Of a stretch of DNA of 64,000 nt, positions 1-12,550 are shown piece after piece. The DNA comes from Sporobolomyces roseus. Lineage: Eukaryota > Basidiomycota > Microbotryomycetes > Sporidiobolales > Sporidiobolaceae. The DNA lies in assembly GCA_016617785.1 (NCBI GenBank), contig JADILM010000007.1, positions 1,240,001 through 1,304,000 on the forward strand. Reading direction: 5' to 3'. Positions within the stretch are counted from its first letter, which is position 1. Each line of letters opens with the position of its first letter. The position numbers and the translations under genes were made by a program. The notes under the pieces are model-generated. The model had not been told where the DNA came from. It saw nothing but the letters and a program-made list of their open reading frames with translations, and made no database searches.

Positions 1-1212
1 GAAATCAGATCACCTGCCACTGTATGAGCACAAAGAGAGGGCTTACCAGCTCGCACGTTCTCCGGGTAAGAGGGCGTGAGTCCAATCCAACCCAACCCAC
101 CACCTCTGATTTTCGAAGACTGTGAATTGTACTTCTACATCCTCTTCGCTCTCTTCCTCTTCCTGCTCAAACACCTTCTCGACATGATCCGGATCGACCT
201 TGTCCAACTCTTCTACGACCAACGAGTTTGACGAGATTGAAACAGGAATTGAAGCCTGTCGTTTCGGAGTTTTAACAATCTTCTCCTCGACGACGACAAC
301 TTCACCATTCTTATTCTTGTAACTCCTCTTCCCTACTAACCCTGGTAATCCAACTCCACTCTTGGTCCTCTCCCATTCACTTTTGAACCCTTTTCCACCT
401 TTCAGAGTGACACTGACGAGAACTCGAACGATCCATCGAATTCCTGCTGAACGCCAAACTAGTTCTCGAAGGGTCGTGAAGAAAGGTGCGTTCCACAAGA
501 TGCCAACTGAACCGACTAGGAGGAAGACGTATCGAAGAGGGACGAGGTAAGTGAGGACGAGATAGAAAGGGTAAGAAGTTAAAGCGAGTCGAGCAGTCGA
601 GTAAGCGGGAGCCGGGATCGAAGGTCGGAGAGGAGTGAAAGAGAATTGTTGTGAGATGGGGTAGAGGAGTTGAGTTCGGAGTGCTTGAAGGTGAGTGAAG
701 AGGAAGTGGGAGGAAGTCAAGAGTTGAGAATAAGCTGCTGGAGTGAGAGTTGGCGGTCTCGAATTCCTCGAACTCGATGTCGATGTCGTCGCTTTCCCGG
801 TGACTTGTTTCGATGCGGTAGAGAAGTAACGAATTCCGACAAAAACGAGGATTGACAAGTTGAATCCATATTTGACGATCCACTTCCCGAACAAACAAAC
901 TCCCCACCAACTCAACAGTAACAACAGGGATTCCCAAAAGTTCTTTTCATTCTCCCACGTGATCAATTGACAGATATAAGTTGCGAGATTGAGGAAAGGA
1001 GCGATGAGTGCGAACAATTTGAGGAGAGTTGGAGGAGTAGCGAGGAGGAGATCGGTAGGTGAAGGTTCGAGAGATGCTGGTGGAGTAGTCGAAGAGAGTA
1101 GAGGGGAAGCGCTAGAAGCTGAAGGGAGGAGAGAGGAGGGAGACCGAGATGAAGTTGAAGAGGAGGAAGTTTGAGGTGCGGGTGGAGAAGTGGTAGAGAT
1201 TAAGGGTTTCAT
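1..1212 (-). CDS. Pex24/dysferlin-domain peroxisomal membrane protein (PEX28-32 family), 3' part missing
   Basis: Integral peroxisomal membrane protein that in yeasts controls peroxisome number and size. The ATG is at 1212; the open frame extends upstream only through a non-ATG codon. A Ser/Pro-rich N-terminus is followed by a hydrophobic Pex24-type segment (after residue 60, around LLLLLSWWGVCLFGKW), a second pair of hydrophobic stretches near residues 225-260, and an acidic segment. The exon ends in a dysferlin-type motif (VFENQRWWVGLDWT, then LLPGERASW). A GTAAGC donor follows at about 53 and the intron runs off the left edge, so the rest of the DysF region is outside the window. Family call is strong; the exact paralogue (PEX23/24/28-32) cannot be told. 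Confidence 0.8.
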
Positions 1213-1880
1213 CGTGAGTACCCGTAGGCTCGGATCAGTCCACAAGGTATCTATCCTGTATTAGCTGAGGTGTGAGTGAGTTGAAGGAAACAGAGAGTTG
1301 AGAAGGGAAAACTCGCGTGAAAGCCGAACGACGTCACCAACAGCTGAACTAGAGGTGTTCAGCTTGACTGTGACTATTGTAGGTGTATCGTTGTAAGAAG
1401 AGTAGTCGGATATGCTCTCGAGATGATGCGCGCGAGGGAGAGAGCTGAATTGAAAATGAGGTGGGGTTGCCGACAATGAAAGCGAGGCCTTGACAGTGTG
1501 CTACTTGAGGTGTGATCAGGAGATGAAAAGGGCGAACGGGGAATTGAAGGATGAACAAGTGAGATGAGAGAAGGGAACGAAAAAGACTTTCTTCTTCGCA
1601 ACTCTCTCGGCGACCTTGACTTTTCTTCCTCTGACAGCAGTGAACGACAAGCAGAACCCACAATTGCAAAAGTAACGAGGGATTATATAGAAAGCTATAT
1701 GGTATACCAAAATCACAGAGAACCTAGAACGAAACAACCCTCAAGAAAATCTAAAATATCAACAAACTCTCCTCTTCTACCTCTCGCTCACTCGCCCTTG
1801 ACCCCTCATGAGCTCGTCTGACATCAGAGTTGTCCCTACCGCTTCGATGTGGCTTGCCCTCCCGCCAAAGTCTCGTCTTT
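1213..1880. other. Intergenic, no gene seen
   Basis: Lies between the start of the peroxin gene and the stop of VPS9, both on the minus strand, so it should hold the peroxin promoter and the VPS9 3' end. Open frames on both strands are short, overlap each other and have no recognisable motif or splice pattern. Confidence 0.5.
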
Positions 1881-4835
1881 CTAACCGCTCATCTCCAATA
1901 ACCTTTCAACCGCTTTCCCAACATCTCCTCCTTCCGCCCAAAGTACCATCTCTACCACTTCCCTCTCCATTCCTTCTCCCTTTCCCTCCTCTCCCACTCC
2001 CTCTCCAGCATCTTTACTCGCACCACTACCTCCAAACAACTCCATCAGAGTCCCCATTTTAGCCTCATGTTCCCTCTTACTCTGTCTCTCGATCTCCCTG
2101 CTAACCTGTTCATCACTCACTCCAGATGGTGCATACAAGTTTGGATCTGGACTACTTGGCGAATGCATCTGAGCGGGAGAAACTGGATGTCTCCTTTGAT
2201 GATCCTGTCTAGACGGATGAGTTTGTCCTCCTCCTCCTCCTCCTCCTCCTCCTACTCCAGTGTATTCGTTGGCGGTCACTTCAAGTTGTTCGAAAATCCG
2301 TGCGAGTGCTCCAATTGGTTTTGACATTGCTCTTTCGACTGAATCTGATGAACGAAGGAGAATGTTTCGATTATCGGTTTGGGTGGGCAGAGGGGAAGGG
2401 GTGAGGGGTAAGAGAGATGCAGAGGATGTCTCATCTGAAGAAGATGTCGTGCGGTCTTTGGGAGTGATCCAGGCTGGTGTGGAGCGAGTTGGGGTTGAGG
2501 GAGAGGAGGAACCCCCTCGAGCGAGATCGAGATCTTGTTGGATTGAAGAAGAGCGGGGTGGGGGAGGTGGAGGAGGTTCTTCGGAAGCGAGTTGTTTCAC
2601 TGCTGTAGCTACATTTTGCTCGAATTCGGATTGGGTAATGTTGGAGAGTGAAGAAGCGTCGAGAGTTTCAATGAATGAAATAGCTGCGTTCTGTGATCAA
2701 GTCGCCGCTCGTCAGGGGAGCCGCTGAGACCTCTCATGAAGATGGTGAACTAGGAACTCACGAGTGATGAAAGGTAGTAACCTCCCTCTCCAGCTAATTT
2801 CTCTGGATTTCGAAATCGTTGAATGTACCTACACGAGTGTTTCATCAGCACATCCATCGCTCCTGATTCACTAATAGAGAGAGCAAGCTTGACGTACTGT
2901 AAGTTCGAAACCAAATGATCTGGATTCGCCCTGAGAACGACGAAAATTAAGAAAGGGATAAAAGTATCGGCTCCCTGATCCTCCAACGAACTCGAAACAT
3001 GTCGAATCAAACCTACGCATCGACGTCTACCAGCCATCAGTTCCGAACAAGAAAGGGAATGAGAGAAGAGAGTGAAGAGAGAGAAAGAAAACGTACCGAA
3101 GATGACCTTGCAACAATTGAGAACACAAATAAGTTTATCCCTCGGCGCTTTATAATTATTCATTTTCCTCAATTCCGATGCTGCAAACTCGATGAAAGAT
3201 TCATTTGAAGAAGAAGACGAACTCTTGCCCTTTCCTTTCCCATCCTTGACTTTGACTCCCTTGTCCTTAACCTCCTTCTCCTTCTCACTCTCACTCTCAA
3301 ACTCCTCCTCTTCCTCTTTCTGATCCTCCATTTGGGCCTCCCCAACAGCAGTCTCGTCGTCAATAGGTAAATCCAAATGTTTAGGTTCCAACCAATCCCT
3401 AAACAACCTTATCCTTTGTCGAACCACTTGATCCCTCTCCAAATCCCCAGACATACTCATCCCCCCACCTCCTGCTCCTCCCTCACTCTCCATAGCAGGA
3501 GTAAAAGTAAGGTGCCATAAACGATTCATGACTAATTTCTCCATCGCTTCCAAACTCAATCCAAACTCTTCTTCTGCTCTCTCTGGTCCATCCCTAACTC
3601 CCGTCTCTCCTTCTTCTTCGACTTTCTCAGATGACGTAGGAAGAGGAAGAGGGGAGCGTTCGAGTTCTTCGAGGTATAAACTCCGCCAGGGATCAGTTTG
3701 ACGCATTTTCGTACTAATGAAATCCAAGAAATCTGAAATGATTTTTTGTTGATCTGTTGAAGAGACTGGAGGTCTTCTAGAAAACTCTTTCAAGAACCTA
3801 ATTATTATTTATCATCATACAATCCCATTCTCTTGAAATTCATTAGTGAACCCTGACTCTACAAAAAACAAGGAGGGAAGAAGGAAAGACGTACGAACGA
3901 AGATATTTTGCGATGGGGTCGGCGGGGCGAGAACGCATTTGAGAGAGAAAGAGATTGAAATCGAATGTTGGAGGGGGACGTTTCTCGCTTGATCGAGAGG
4001 GTGAGGAGGAGGATTTCTCGTTGAATTCAGAGGGTTCTTGCTCTCGTTGTTTACCTTTTCCTGCTATTGCAGAGAGGAGAGAAGTGGGTCTTTGAGAGGA
4101 GGGAGGAGGAGGAGTTGAAGAGGGAGTTGGATTGGAAGAAGAGGTTGAGCGGAATACAGAGGCGATTGATGAGAAAGGTTTTGTGATTGCTGGAGAGGAG
4201 GATTGATTCGTTTGAGGAGGTGGTGGTCGAGGAGGGGTAGAGGAAGAAGAATCGACTCGAGTGAGAGGGGAAGAAGTGTTTGGAGTTGAAGGACGAGATG
4301 TGGATGGAGATGAGGAAGAGGAGGATAAGGATTTAAACATGTTTCCAACGCTCCAACCTCCTGTTTCTTTCTCTTTCTGTAATCGTTCCTTCTCCCACTC
4401 GTGTGATTCTAAAGCTTCCTTCTCTGCTTTTATTCGTTGTTCCTCATGGTCGTTGTCCGAGTTGTCATCGTCTGAATCGATTAAAACTAATTTCGAATTC
4501 TTTCTCACTCCACTTCCTAATGTACTTCCTTTGATTGCGTGAGGTGGTTGTGCGTGTTGAGAGGAGGTTGTACTATCTAGTTGGAGTAGGGAAGGGGAAT
4601 AAGGATCGAATTCATCCAACCCTGAATCTGTCGTTGGTAGTGGTGGTGGAGTGGATGAGTAAGCTGGTTGATAGCCTGAAGGAGTGGAGGATGAAGATGT
4701 AGAAGGGATTGAAGCCCAGATATCTGATGAATCACCAAGGACTGAGGATGAAGATGAGAATGAATTGGGAGGTTGAGGAGTTGAAGAGGTAGACCAGATT
4801 GAAGGAGGTTCTAATGGACTATCTGGAGTGTTCAT
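1881..4835 (-). CDS. VPS9: VPS9-domain guanine nucleotide exchange factor for Rab5-type GTPases
   Basis: Activates Vps21/Rab5-type GTPases in endosomal traffic to the vacuole. Five exons join in frame (4835-3895, 3797-3097, 3012-2898, 2828-2762, 2690-1881), giving 877 residues. The N-terminal third is Ser/Pro-rich and disordered. The VPS9 core follows: AKYLRSFLKEFSRRPP across the first splice, then FIPFLIFVVLRANPDHLVSN, YIQRFRNPEKLAGEGGYYLS and NAAISFIETLDASSL across the later junctions. A poly-Gly run (GGT/GGA repeats) precedes a C-terminal CUE-like segment (MELFGG, then GDVGKAVERLLE), the ubiquitin-binding module also found in yeast Vps9. Transcribed divergently from the mannosyltransferase gene, with 145 bp between the two ATGs. 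Confidence 0.9.
2226..2254. repeat. (CTC)n trinucleotide microsatellite inside VPS9
   Basis: About nine to ten tandem CTC/TCC units within the last VPS9 exon. They encode the poly-glycine run on the minus strand, so length changes would alter protein length without shifting frame. Confidence 0.85.
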
Positions 4836-4980
4836 CCGGTGCTATTAGAGTTGAAAGGGAGGAGAAGAGACTGAGTTCCGCAGTTTCGCAGTTTGTCATC
4901 TCTTCAACTCGTACCTCTCACTCTCTCTTGCTCTGATCGACTGATATGAACAAGAGAACAAGATAGACCGACTAAACAGG

Positions 4981-7340
4981 ATGCCATTAGCTCGTATCCG
5001 AGTGTCCCCCTACTCTCTCCCTTCTCATTCATCAATTCATCCAACAATCTCATCTAAATTTCACAGACTTCATCCTCGTCGACTCGCCATCCTCCTCCTG
5101 TTCGCTCTGATCACACTCTATTACCTCTCCTTCCACCCTTCTACTCTCTACATTCGAATCCCAGCAGAATTAGTCTCAAACTCTTTTCAACTCTCTTCAC
5201 TCCTCTCACCTCACAATGACTCTCACTCCCTCCTGCGCACTTCCACCCCTCTCTTACACTCAGATGATCCTTCCTTCACCTTCCACCCTCGTTCACCATG
5301 CAACGCATTAACCCTCTCCCTATCCCTCTCGAACTCATCCTCTCAAATCGAATCATGGTTATCACCGACGCCTCCCTTGCCCCCAAACTCAACACTCTCA
5401 AATAGAATCTCATCATTCCTATCAGCCCCTCTCGGCTCAGTAGAAACTCATAAAAAATGGAATCAACAAACTTGTTCAAATGAGAATCCCTCAATCAAGT
5501 GGAATACGAATCAATTACATTCTAGAGAGAACAGGGATTGGTGGGATACATTGAGTGAGGAGGAAGTTAGAGGGAAGAGAGAAGAATTGGTTAGTGTTTT
5601 GGAGAGGGCGAGGAAGGAGGGTAGGATCGATGAATTTGGGGGGGAAATCAGGAGGAGTTGGGACGAGGGGGGAGGGAGGGGTTTAGTTTGGACTGCTGGG
5701 AACGCTGTAAGTTATCACTCTTTATGCTCTCTCTCTCTCACGCATGGATTTTTCATCGAAATCGTCGAATTGATTCCAAATGACTCGTTTTTTTTGCTTC
5801 TTGCTCGCATAGGACACATTCGATCGAGTGCTAGTATCCCTTCGATTACTTCGAAACCATTACTCTTGTTCCCTCCCCGCCGAGATCTTTCACTTCCCTT
5901 CCGAAACCCCCTCTCCCACCCAACTCACTCAATTCACTTCCTTGAACGCCTCTCTCATTTCCCTCCCCCTCACGAAATCCCCTCTTTCAAAATCATTCCA
6001 CATAAAAGGTTTATCCTTGACCTCTAGTAAATTCTCCCAAATCCTTTACCTCGATTCAGATAGTTTTCCAACGAGGAATCCAGAGTTTTTGTTCGAGTCC
6101 CCAGAGTTCAAAGAGATGGGTGTTGTGTTTTGGATGGATTATTGGAGGGATACCGGGGAGAATGGGATTTGGAGATTATTGGGAATTCAGTGTAGGGATG
6201 AAATGGGCATGGAGAGTGGTCAAGTTTTGATTGATAAAAAGTGGCATATGGATGCGTACGTCTTACTTTTCTCTTCTTCTCCTTGAATGAATGTGACAGA
6301 GGTTGATCGTGGGAGGAGGAGGTATAGGCTGGTGTTGTTGGAGCACTTCTTGGGAGAATGGAAATATTGGTTTAGGTTTTCGGATGGCGATAAAGATCTC
6401 TTACGTACGTCCCTTGTTTCTCTCCCGTTCTCTCTCCCCTGCTCGCTTTCCTGAACCATCTCGTGTAAGTTCAGGTTACGCGTTCCTTCTCCTCCGAAAA
6501 CGTTGGGCAGTTCCATCCCATTCGATCACTCCAGCGAGTTGGAAGAATCCTTTAGAGGTTGGAGAAGGAAACAAAGAGAGGTTTGCGGGTCATACAATGT
6601 TACAATTTGGATTGGGGAGTGAATTGTGGGATGCGAGTGATGAGGAGAGGAGGAGAGGAAAGGTCTTGTTTGTACATGCGAATCTGATTAAAAGGATTAC
6701 TGGGTACGCTTCGGATTTTCTAATCTGTGCTCTTTCGACGAAAGCGCGACTGATCGAATGTCATTGAGGGTACAGGGAGTTCAATCAAGGATCTACTTGG
6801 GGTAGATCACTCGAACTCACCCTACCTCCTCCCTCCTCCTCGATTTCTTCCTCGACTCGACGAACCCTAACTGCAGATGATCTAGCCAACGTCTCTCCCT
6901 ATACCGGTATCGGGATCCCTTCCTACTACAATACCTCGTCAACACCTCCCGAATTGGAGACGAGGCAACGATTACTTTTGGAAAGAGGCATGAGAACTGA
7001 TTTTTGGGATGGACATAGAGGAGTCAATTATGTATTGGCGATTCAACAAACTTGGGAGGACGATCTGAATTCTGTTGAGGTGAACACGACGAGGAGGAGT
7101 GCGTGGGATGAATGGTTGAAACGAGAAGGGGAGGCGGAATGTACGATAAAAGATGAAATCAGGGAGGAGACTTTGAGAACGCTCAGAGTGGGAGAGAACA
7201 GGGGTGAAAATGAAGGAGGAGGAGAGAAGGGGGAGAGGGGATTCATGAGCGTTGTGCAATGGGAGGAAAGAGAGGAATTGAGGGAGTTTGAGAAGAAGTT
7301 TTATCAGGCCGGTGGGAAAGCGAATGGTCTCGGCTTCTAG
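4981..7340 (+). CDS. Mnn-type mannosyltransferase, type II Golgi membrane protein
   Basis: Probable GDP-mannose-dependent alpha-mannosyltransferase (MNN1/MNN2 superfamily) extending glycan chains in the Golgi. A short cytoplasmic N-terminus is followed by one signal anchor (residues about 35-55, LAILLLFALITLYYLSF). Catalytic hallmarks are YLDSDSFPTRNP with the metal-binding D-x-D, WMDYWRD, GMESGQVLIDKK and FAGHTMLQFG. Exons are 4981-5706, 5813-6255, 6316-6404, 6475-6703 and 6776-7340. The third exon restores MDARRYRLVLLEHFLGEW, and its acceptor is one of three tandem AGs. The hydrophobic N-terminus and lack of a cleavable signal fit a Golgi resident. Linkage specificity cannot be read from sequence. 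Confidence 0.85.
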
Positions 7341-8651
7341 TCGCTCGAGAGGTGGACACCTCGAGACTGGACGCGGAGAACAGAGGGAATCAGTCGGTAC
7401 GTTCGATAGTTGTGAATCACGGCTCGTTTCTTATCGCTCACTGTGACTCCAACTCCTCGGAGTACAGTACAAAAAGCCCGAAGCTTCGTATCGGTCGCTC
7501 CTCGAATCGATGTGATATAGCTGGAGAGAATGGTACGTCCAGACTTATCTTCGATCACTCGCTCGCGCTATCGAGACTGATCGGAAAGCCGTGTCAAAGG
7601 TACAGCCTATCCTCCACTCTCGCCTCCTTGCACGATCCGACCTCTCCCCGTTCATCTCGCAACTTCGAAGAAACTCAAACCGCAACGTCTCGAACTTTTC
7701 GAATCGCCTCACTCGTTGTGTCAAGCTCGACGGCACGCTTACAATCGTTCCGTATCACCGTTGCAATTCGTAGGAGGTGGGAGAAAACGTCGAAACAGGG
7801 TACCTGAGCGTTGAAACGAGACGAGCGCGGGCAGGAACTCTTGAAGCGTACGCTCCGATACTCCTCTCTATTCGATTCTCGGAGATCGTGGACTGAATAG
7901 TTGGATGTTCGAGCACGTACAGCTACCCTCGACGACTCAGTCTTTGGCTACGCGCCTCCTCCATCCGGTCTCTCATGAACAGATTCCAACGTCGACGAGC
8001 GAAGGGAGACAAAGTTTGCTGAGTACTCGGTGAGGCTTTTGAGGGGCGATCATACCTCTGACGTGCTCAACTGACAGTGGTTTACCGCCTTCCTTTCCTC
8101 ACAGACCCTTCTCGAAACAGAGAACAGCAAGATTTGACATTTCTTCGCGACGCTCGCGACTCCTCTCTTCTGCTCCTTTCATCAATCCACTCCAACCTAC
8201 GCTCTCCTCATATCAATCTCTCTCTCGCGTCTCGAAGCTGGCCTCCGACACACCTCTGCTGCCTCTGTCTCTCTCGCTTACAAATAACTTCTTTTCGTTC
8301 AAAATGTGTTGTCTTGAATATTTCCATTCGTACCGGACCCTCTTCGGAATAGCTGATTGTAATCAACTACGTCTGCCTCATCTAGCACTACCTCTCGACT
8401 TGAGCGAAGGAGAAAGTAGCGAGCTATCCGGACCCTTCGCTCCGAAAATTGCTGCGAACTTTTTTGCAAACTTTTCGGCTTACTTCACGACTCTTTCTCC
8501 TCTCCAATCACTTACCAGCTCGGCCTACTGTAAACGTTTCTGGCTTCGGGTTATCGGTACACCCTACGCTACACGCATCAAAGTCTATCAACTAGCACCT
8601 TACCTCATCAAATCCTCCACTCTTCCTCCTCTCCCTCCTATCCCTCTATCA
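7341..8651. other. Intergenic, about 1.3 kb, no gene seen
   Basis: Sits between the mannosyltransferase stop and the SYLF gene start, both on the plus strand. Open frames here reach 195 codons only by running into the next gene's first exon; the others lack recognisable motifs. Pyrimidine-rich stretches near 8100-8290 and 8600-8650 resemble the promoter or leader DNA seen elsewhere in the window. Confidence 0.45.
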
Positions 8652-10160
8652 ATGTCAGCTCACCCACCCCCTCCAAAACGTCTAGACAGATCAGTCAAAC
8701 CCAACTTACCTTACTCTTCAACCGCACCTCCAACCAACGAGACTTTCAAAGAGAAATCAAAGAGAAAGGGTGCGGCCTGGGGCAATACCGCTGCGATCAA
8801 AGGAATTACTTGGAGTGATAAGATTGGTACTAAAGTTAATGGTTGGGCAGAAGGTTACGGATTCGGTGAGTTACAGCTGATTTCGTCTTGATTCTTTGAA
8901 AAACCTCGCTGTTCATTCAACGGGATGAAGTGGAACTGACTCTTGAATGATCGTATGGATGATACAGGCGAGAGGTTCTGGCCAGTCAGTGGAGATTACG
9001 AGCAGGAGTTAGATAAATGTTATCGAATCTTATCCGGTACGCTTCTCTCGCTTTCTCGTCCTCACTCACCAGCCTTCGTTCATACTGACGAGAGATCATA
9101 AGATGTATAGCCTTCGTGGTAGATGGAGTAGGAGTTAAAGTGGAAACTGAATCTCTCGACCCGAAAACTGGTCAAAAACGAAAAGAACGCAAAAAAGTAC
9201 TGAGAAAGATTCCGGCAAAAGTGTTAAGGAACGCTCAGGGGATCATCATCTTCAGTGCGATGAGGAACGGCATTGCTCCTTTTGGTGGAAGTGGTGGTGC
9301 TGGAGTTATCATGGCTAGATTGGAGGATGGTAGTAAGTTTCCAAAAGGTCGATTCTTACTGTTCGATCAGTGCGAGACTAATCAATCTTATTTTTATGTG
9401 TTCGTTTAGGTTGGTCAGCGCCATCTTTCATCAGTCCGAACAACTTGACGATCGGTCTCTTACTCGGTTGCGACTTTTACGATTCGATCATGATTTTGAA
9501 TTCGAGGAAAGCAGTCGAAGCTTTCTACCCTATCGGAAAAGTCACGATCGGTACGGAGATGGCAGTAGCTGCTGGACCTTACGGGAGTGGAGCATCGATC
9601 GAAACGGGAATGGATCGAACTCCCGTATTGAGTTACGTTAGAAGTCGAGGATTGTACGCTGGTATCGAGATTTTGGCAAACGCTTTCATCTGTCGATTCG
9701 ACGAGGTGAGTTCCGTGATACCCTCTACGCTCAAAGAGAGCTCTACTGACTGCCCGAACGCCGATCGAACAGAATGAAAGGGTTTATCATTGGAAAGGAA
9801 TCACTCAAAAGGATGTCGTAAGTTCTGTCTCTCTCTCCCTTCGGATGGATCCAAGTGCTGAACAAATCTCTTTACGAGCTCCAGTTGACGGGTCAGACAC
9901 GCGCACCTCGAGAAGCAGAACCTTTGATCAATCTCCTCGAATCTGCCGAATTGGGAATCGCACAAAAAGCTCACGGCGACGCGTTCGAATTCGAAGAACC
10001 ATCAGAACTAGACGCTGCATTGGCCGATACAAGCTCGGTATTGAGCGAAGGCGAGACTCTCAAATTGCCTCCTACACCGGATATGCTGGAGAGGAGTGAG
10101 GAGGAAGAAGAGTGGGAGAGAAGGAGGTTACAGCGGGACGGAGAGAGGTATTTGAGATAG
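8652..10160 (+). CDS. SYLF-domain (Ysc84/SH3YL1-like) lipid- and actin-associated protein
   Basis: SYLF-domain proteins bind phosphoinositides and actin at endocytic sites. Six exons (8652-8865, 8968-9036, 9111-9332, 9410-9705, 9773-9817, 9879-10160) give 375 residues. The SYLF core is clear: IPAKVLRNAQGIIIFSAMRNG, GGSGGAGVIMARLEDGSW joined to SAPSFI, NLTIGLLLGCDFYDSIMI, and SYVRSRGLYAGIEI ending in a RFDENERVY stretch. The short 9818-9878 intron is needed to link GITQKDV to LQLTGQTRAPREAEP, a join typical of the family. There is no C-terminal SH3 domain, unlike yeast Ysc84; the protein ends in an acidic helix. It converges on GPI3, with about 260 bp between stops. Confidence 0.85.
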
Positions 10161-10421
10161 GGATAGACTCGCTTGATGGAAGATTTATGCTTAGAATTAT
10201 CGGACTTTTCACGAATTACAACACTTTAGATTACACTGCCTTTCACAAGGACCCCCTCTGTCTCCCACTATTACTCAATCTGTTCTATCTTTATGTGCTC
10301 TATCTGTTGCTATATATCAACTTGAATCAGTACTTTGCGATTCAGGAGGAGGAGAGAGCAGAAACTGAGAGAGGGCTTACTTGATTCCTCTAATTTCTCG
10401 ACTTTCTCTCGACAGATCTGT

Positions 10422-12388
10422 TTACATTCCCCCATGCGGATCAGTTGCACTTCTTGTGGACGAGTATCGCAAGTAGGAGGGAAGACGAACCTTTCTCCAT
10501 TTATCCAAATCAAACTTTGGTGCCAACCTAATCTTCTCCCTCGGTTCCCACCATTCGAGAATCGCCAACCATACGTAATCGACAATGATGATAATACACA
10601 TGATGATACCGAACACTCTTCCAGTTCCATAGTACCTGAAGACGTTCTCTACATCTACATCAGAATCGAAGACAAAAGTAGAGAGCGAGAGAAGAACTCA
10701 CCTTCGTAATCTCTCAACAACCGGAACTCTCTTTACCCTGAGAGCGTTCCTATAGACTAGCTCTGTCCTCTCAGCGACATCTTTCCAACTGTACACATCT
10801 TTGAGCGTCTCATAAGCTAGTAAAGGATCATGTTTCCCCATTTTGACATGACTAATGGCCCTCGAAATCGCTTGAACTAGATCTGTATGCTTGTGATCAT
10901 CAAACTCAGCTAGCGCTCGAGGAAGAGTACGAAGAGCACATCGGCGTACCTTCGACTTCGGGTTCTGCGAATTCAATCATACTCGAAGGCAAAACTTCAG
11001 GTACGCCTCCTACTCTCGTGCTGACTACAAAGAGTCCCGCACACGCAGCTTCGAGGATTCCGATTCCGAATGCTTCGGTCAAGGAGGGGTTGAGGAAGAT
11101 TTGCGCTCGGGAAAGTAACTGTACGTCCAGAATAAAGGACCTACTTTAGCTCACCGATGGGGAAGAGACGAGTAGATGAGAGCTCTGAGCGCACAGATCG
11201 AACATCTTCGTGCTTGACTGGACCGAGTAGCTGAACTCGATCTCGTAACAGGGTTTGATATTTATCCCTCATTTGATCCAATTCGACAATCTTGGGTCCA
11301 TCTCCACCTAAGCCATGCCGTCTTCATCATCATCAGCTCTGAGCCTGACAGGTGTAGATGCAGGATGTGTGACTTACCGATCAAGAATTGGACGTCTGAA
11401 TGGAGAGCGCAAACTTTCGGCAGAGCTGCGACGAGAAGATCGACCCCTTTTCGATAGACTAGTCGGGTTATGCAGACTATCGTGACTGTAGGTCAATAAG
11501 TACGCTGTATCGATCAGCAAACTGGTAAGGAGATACACAGTCACGAGACCTACGGATCTCTGGAATTGGAGGAATTGGTTCTGAAGGTCGGAACTGAGAG
11601 GCTACGACTGCGTTCGGAATGACATGAACGATATAAGGATCCAGTGATCCTCTCAGTACCGTGTTCTCCTTTCTATCGATGCGAAGGAAACAAGGATGAG
11701 TACCCAGAATCTGTTCGACGAGAGAGGGACGAAGAGCGAAAACTTACCCAGTATGACTAACGCAAATGACCGCTTCTATATCGCTCAAACAACCTTTCAA
11801 CATCTTGTTCCCCCAAATCTCTGCCATATTACCCAATCCAAACAAACTATGATCCGTGAAGACTGCTCTAATCCCCATAGTTCTAGCATGCATGATCGCT
11901 TCCAACCCTAAAGCACTCAACGCAGCGTGAGAATGGACTATGTCGATAGATTCGCGAATGTAGATCTTGCGGAGGTAAGGGAAAGCGGTGAAGAAGTTTG
12001 GGAGAGTCGCGTGAACGTGAGTTGGGGGAAGAGGTTGAACGGGAATGTAATAGACTTTGACACCGTTTGGAAGCCACCGGACTCCACATCGAGGTGGATA
12101 CGCATGAGTGATCACCACGACCTGAGAAAGGAGTTCGGGTCAGCAGACTTATCAAGGAGCAGAGAGGAAGGAGAGGAATTTCACTCGATGATAACGTTTT
12201 GCGAGAGATTGAGCGAGTGCATAGATGTGACTCTCTACTCCTCCTACTTTCGGATAAAAGTAATCCGAGACCAATCTACGCGTACGGCTCGGTGTCAGTG
12301 AGATGCAGAGGGAGGTGGAAAGGAGTTTGTGGAGCAGGTAGACTCACGCTATATTGAGAGGACGTTGCGATGTATCGCTAGTCGGCAT
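10422..12388 (-). CDS. GPI3: GPI3/PIG-A, catalytic subunit of GPI N-acetylglucosaminyltransferase
   Basis: Transfers GlcNAc from UDP-GlcNAc to phosphatidylinositol, the first step of GPI-anchor synthesis on the cytosolic ER face. Nine exons (12388-12348, 12275-12185, 12121-11748, 11672-11554, 11485-11378, 11307-11195, 11118-10950, 10882-10702, 10635-10422) give 469 residues. Visible PIG-A motifs are [72 protein letters not shown] and [17 protein letters not shown]-terminal membrane segment ([18 protein letters not shown]) matches the ER anchor of the family. Divergent from ALG5 with 162 bp between ATGs, so the two may share regulation. Confidence 0.93.
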
Positions 12389-12550
12389 AGCTTCCCTGAC
12401 ACCATCCAACCCCTTCGAGCAGTCCAGAGCGGCGATTCAGGGTGAGTGCAGTTGAAAGTGAACAGAAAAAGATCTAAAGTTTGACCAGACATCTCTAGCT
12501 TGTTACCAATCACTTCGACTCGCTTGGTGAGCTGGATAAGCAAGGATTGA

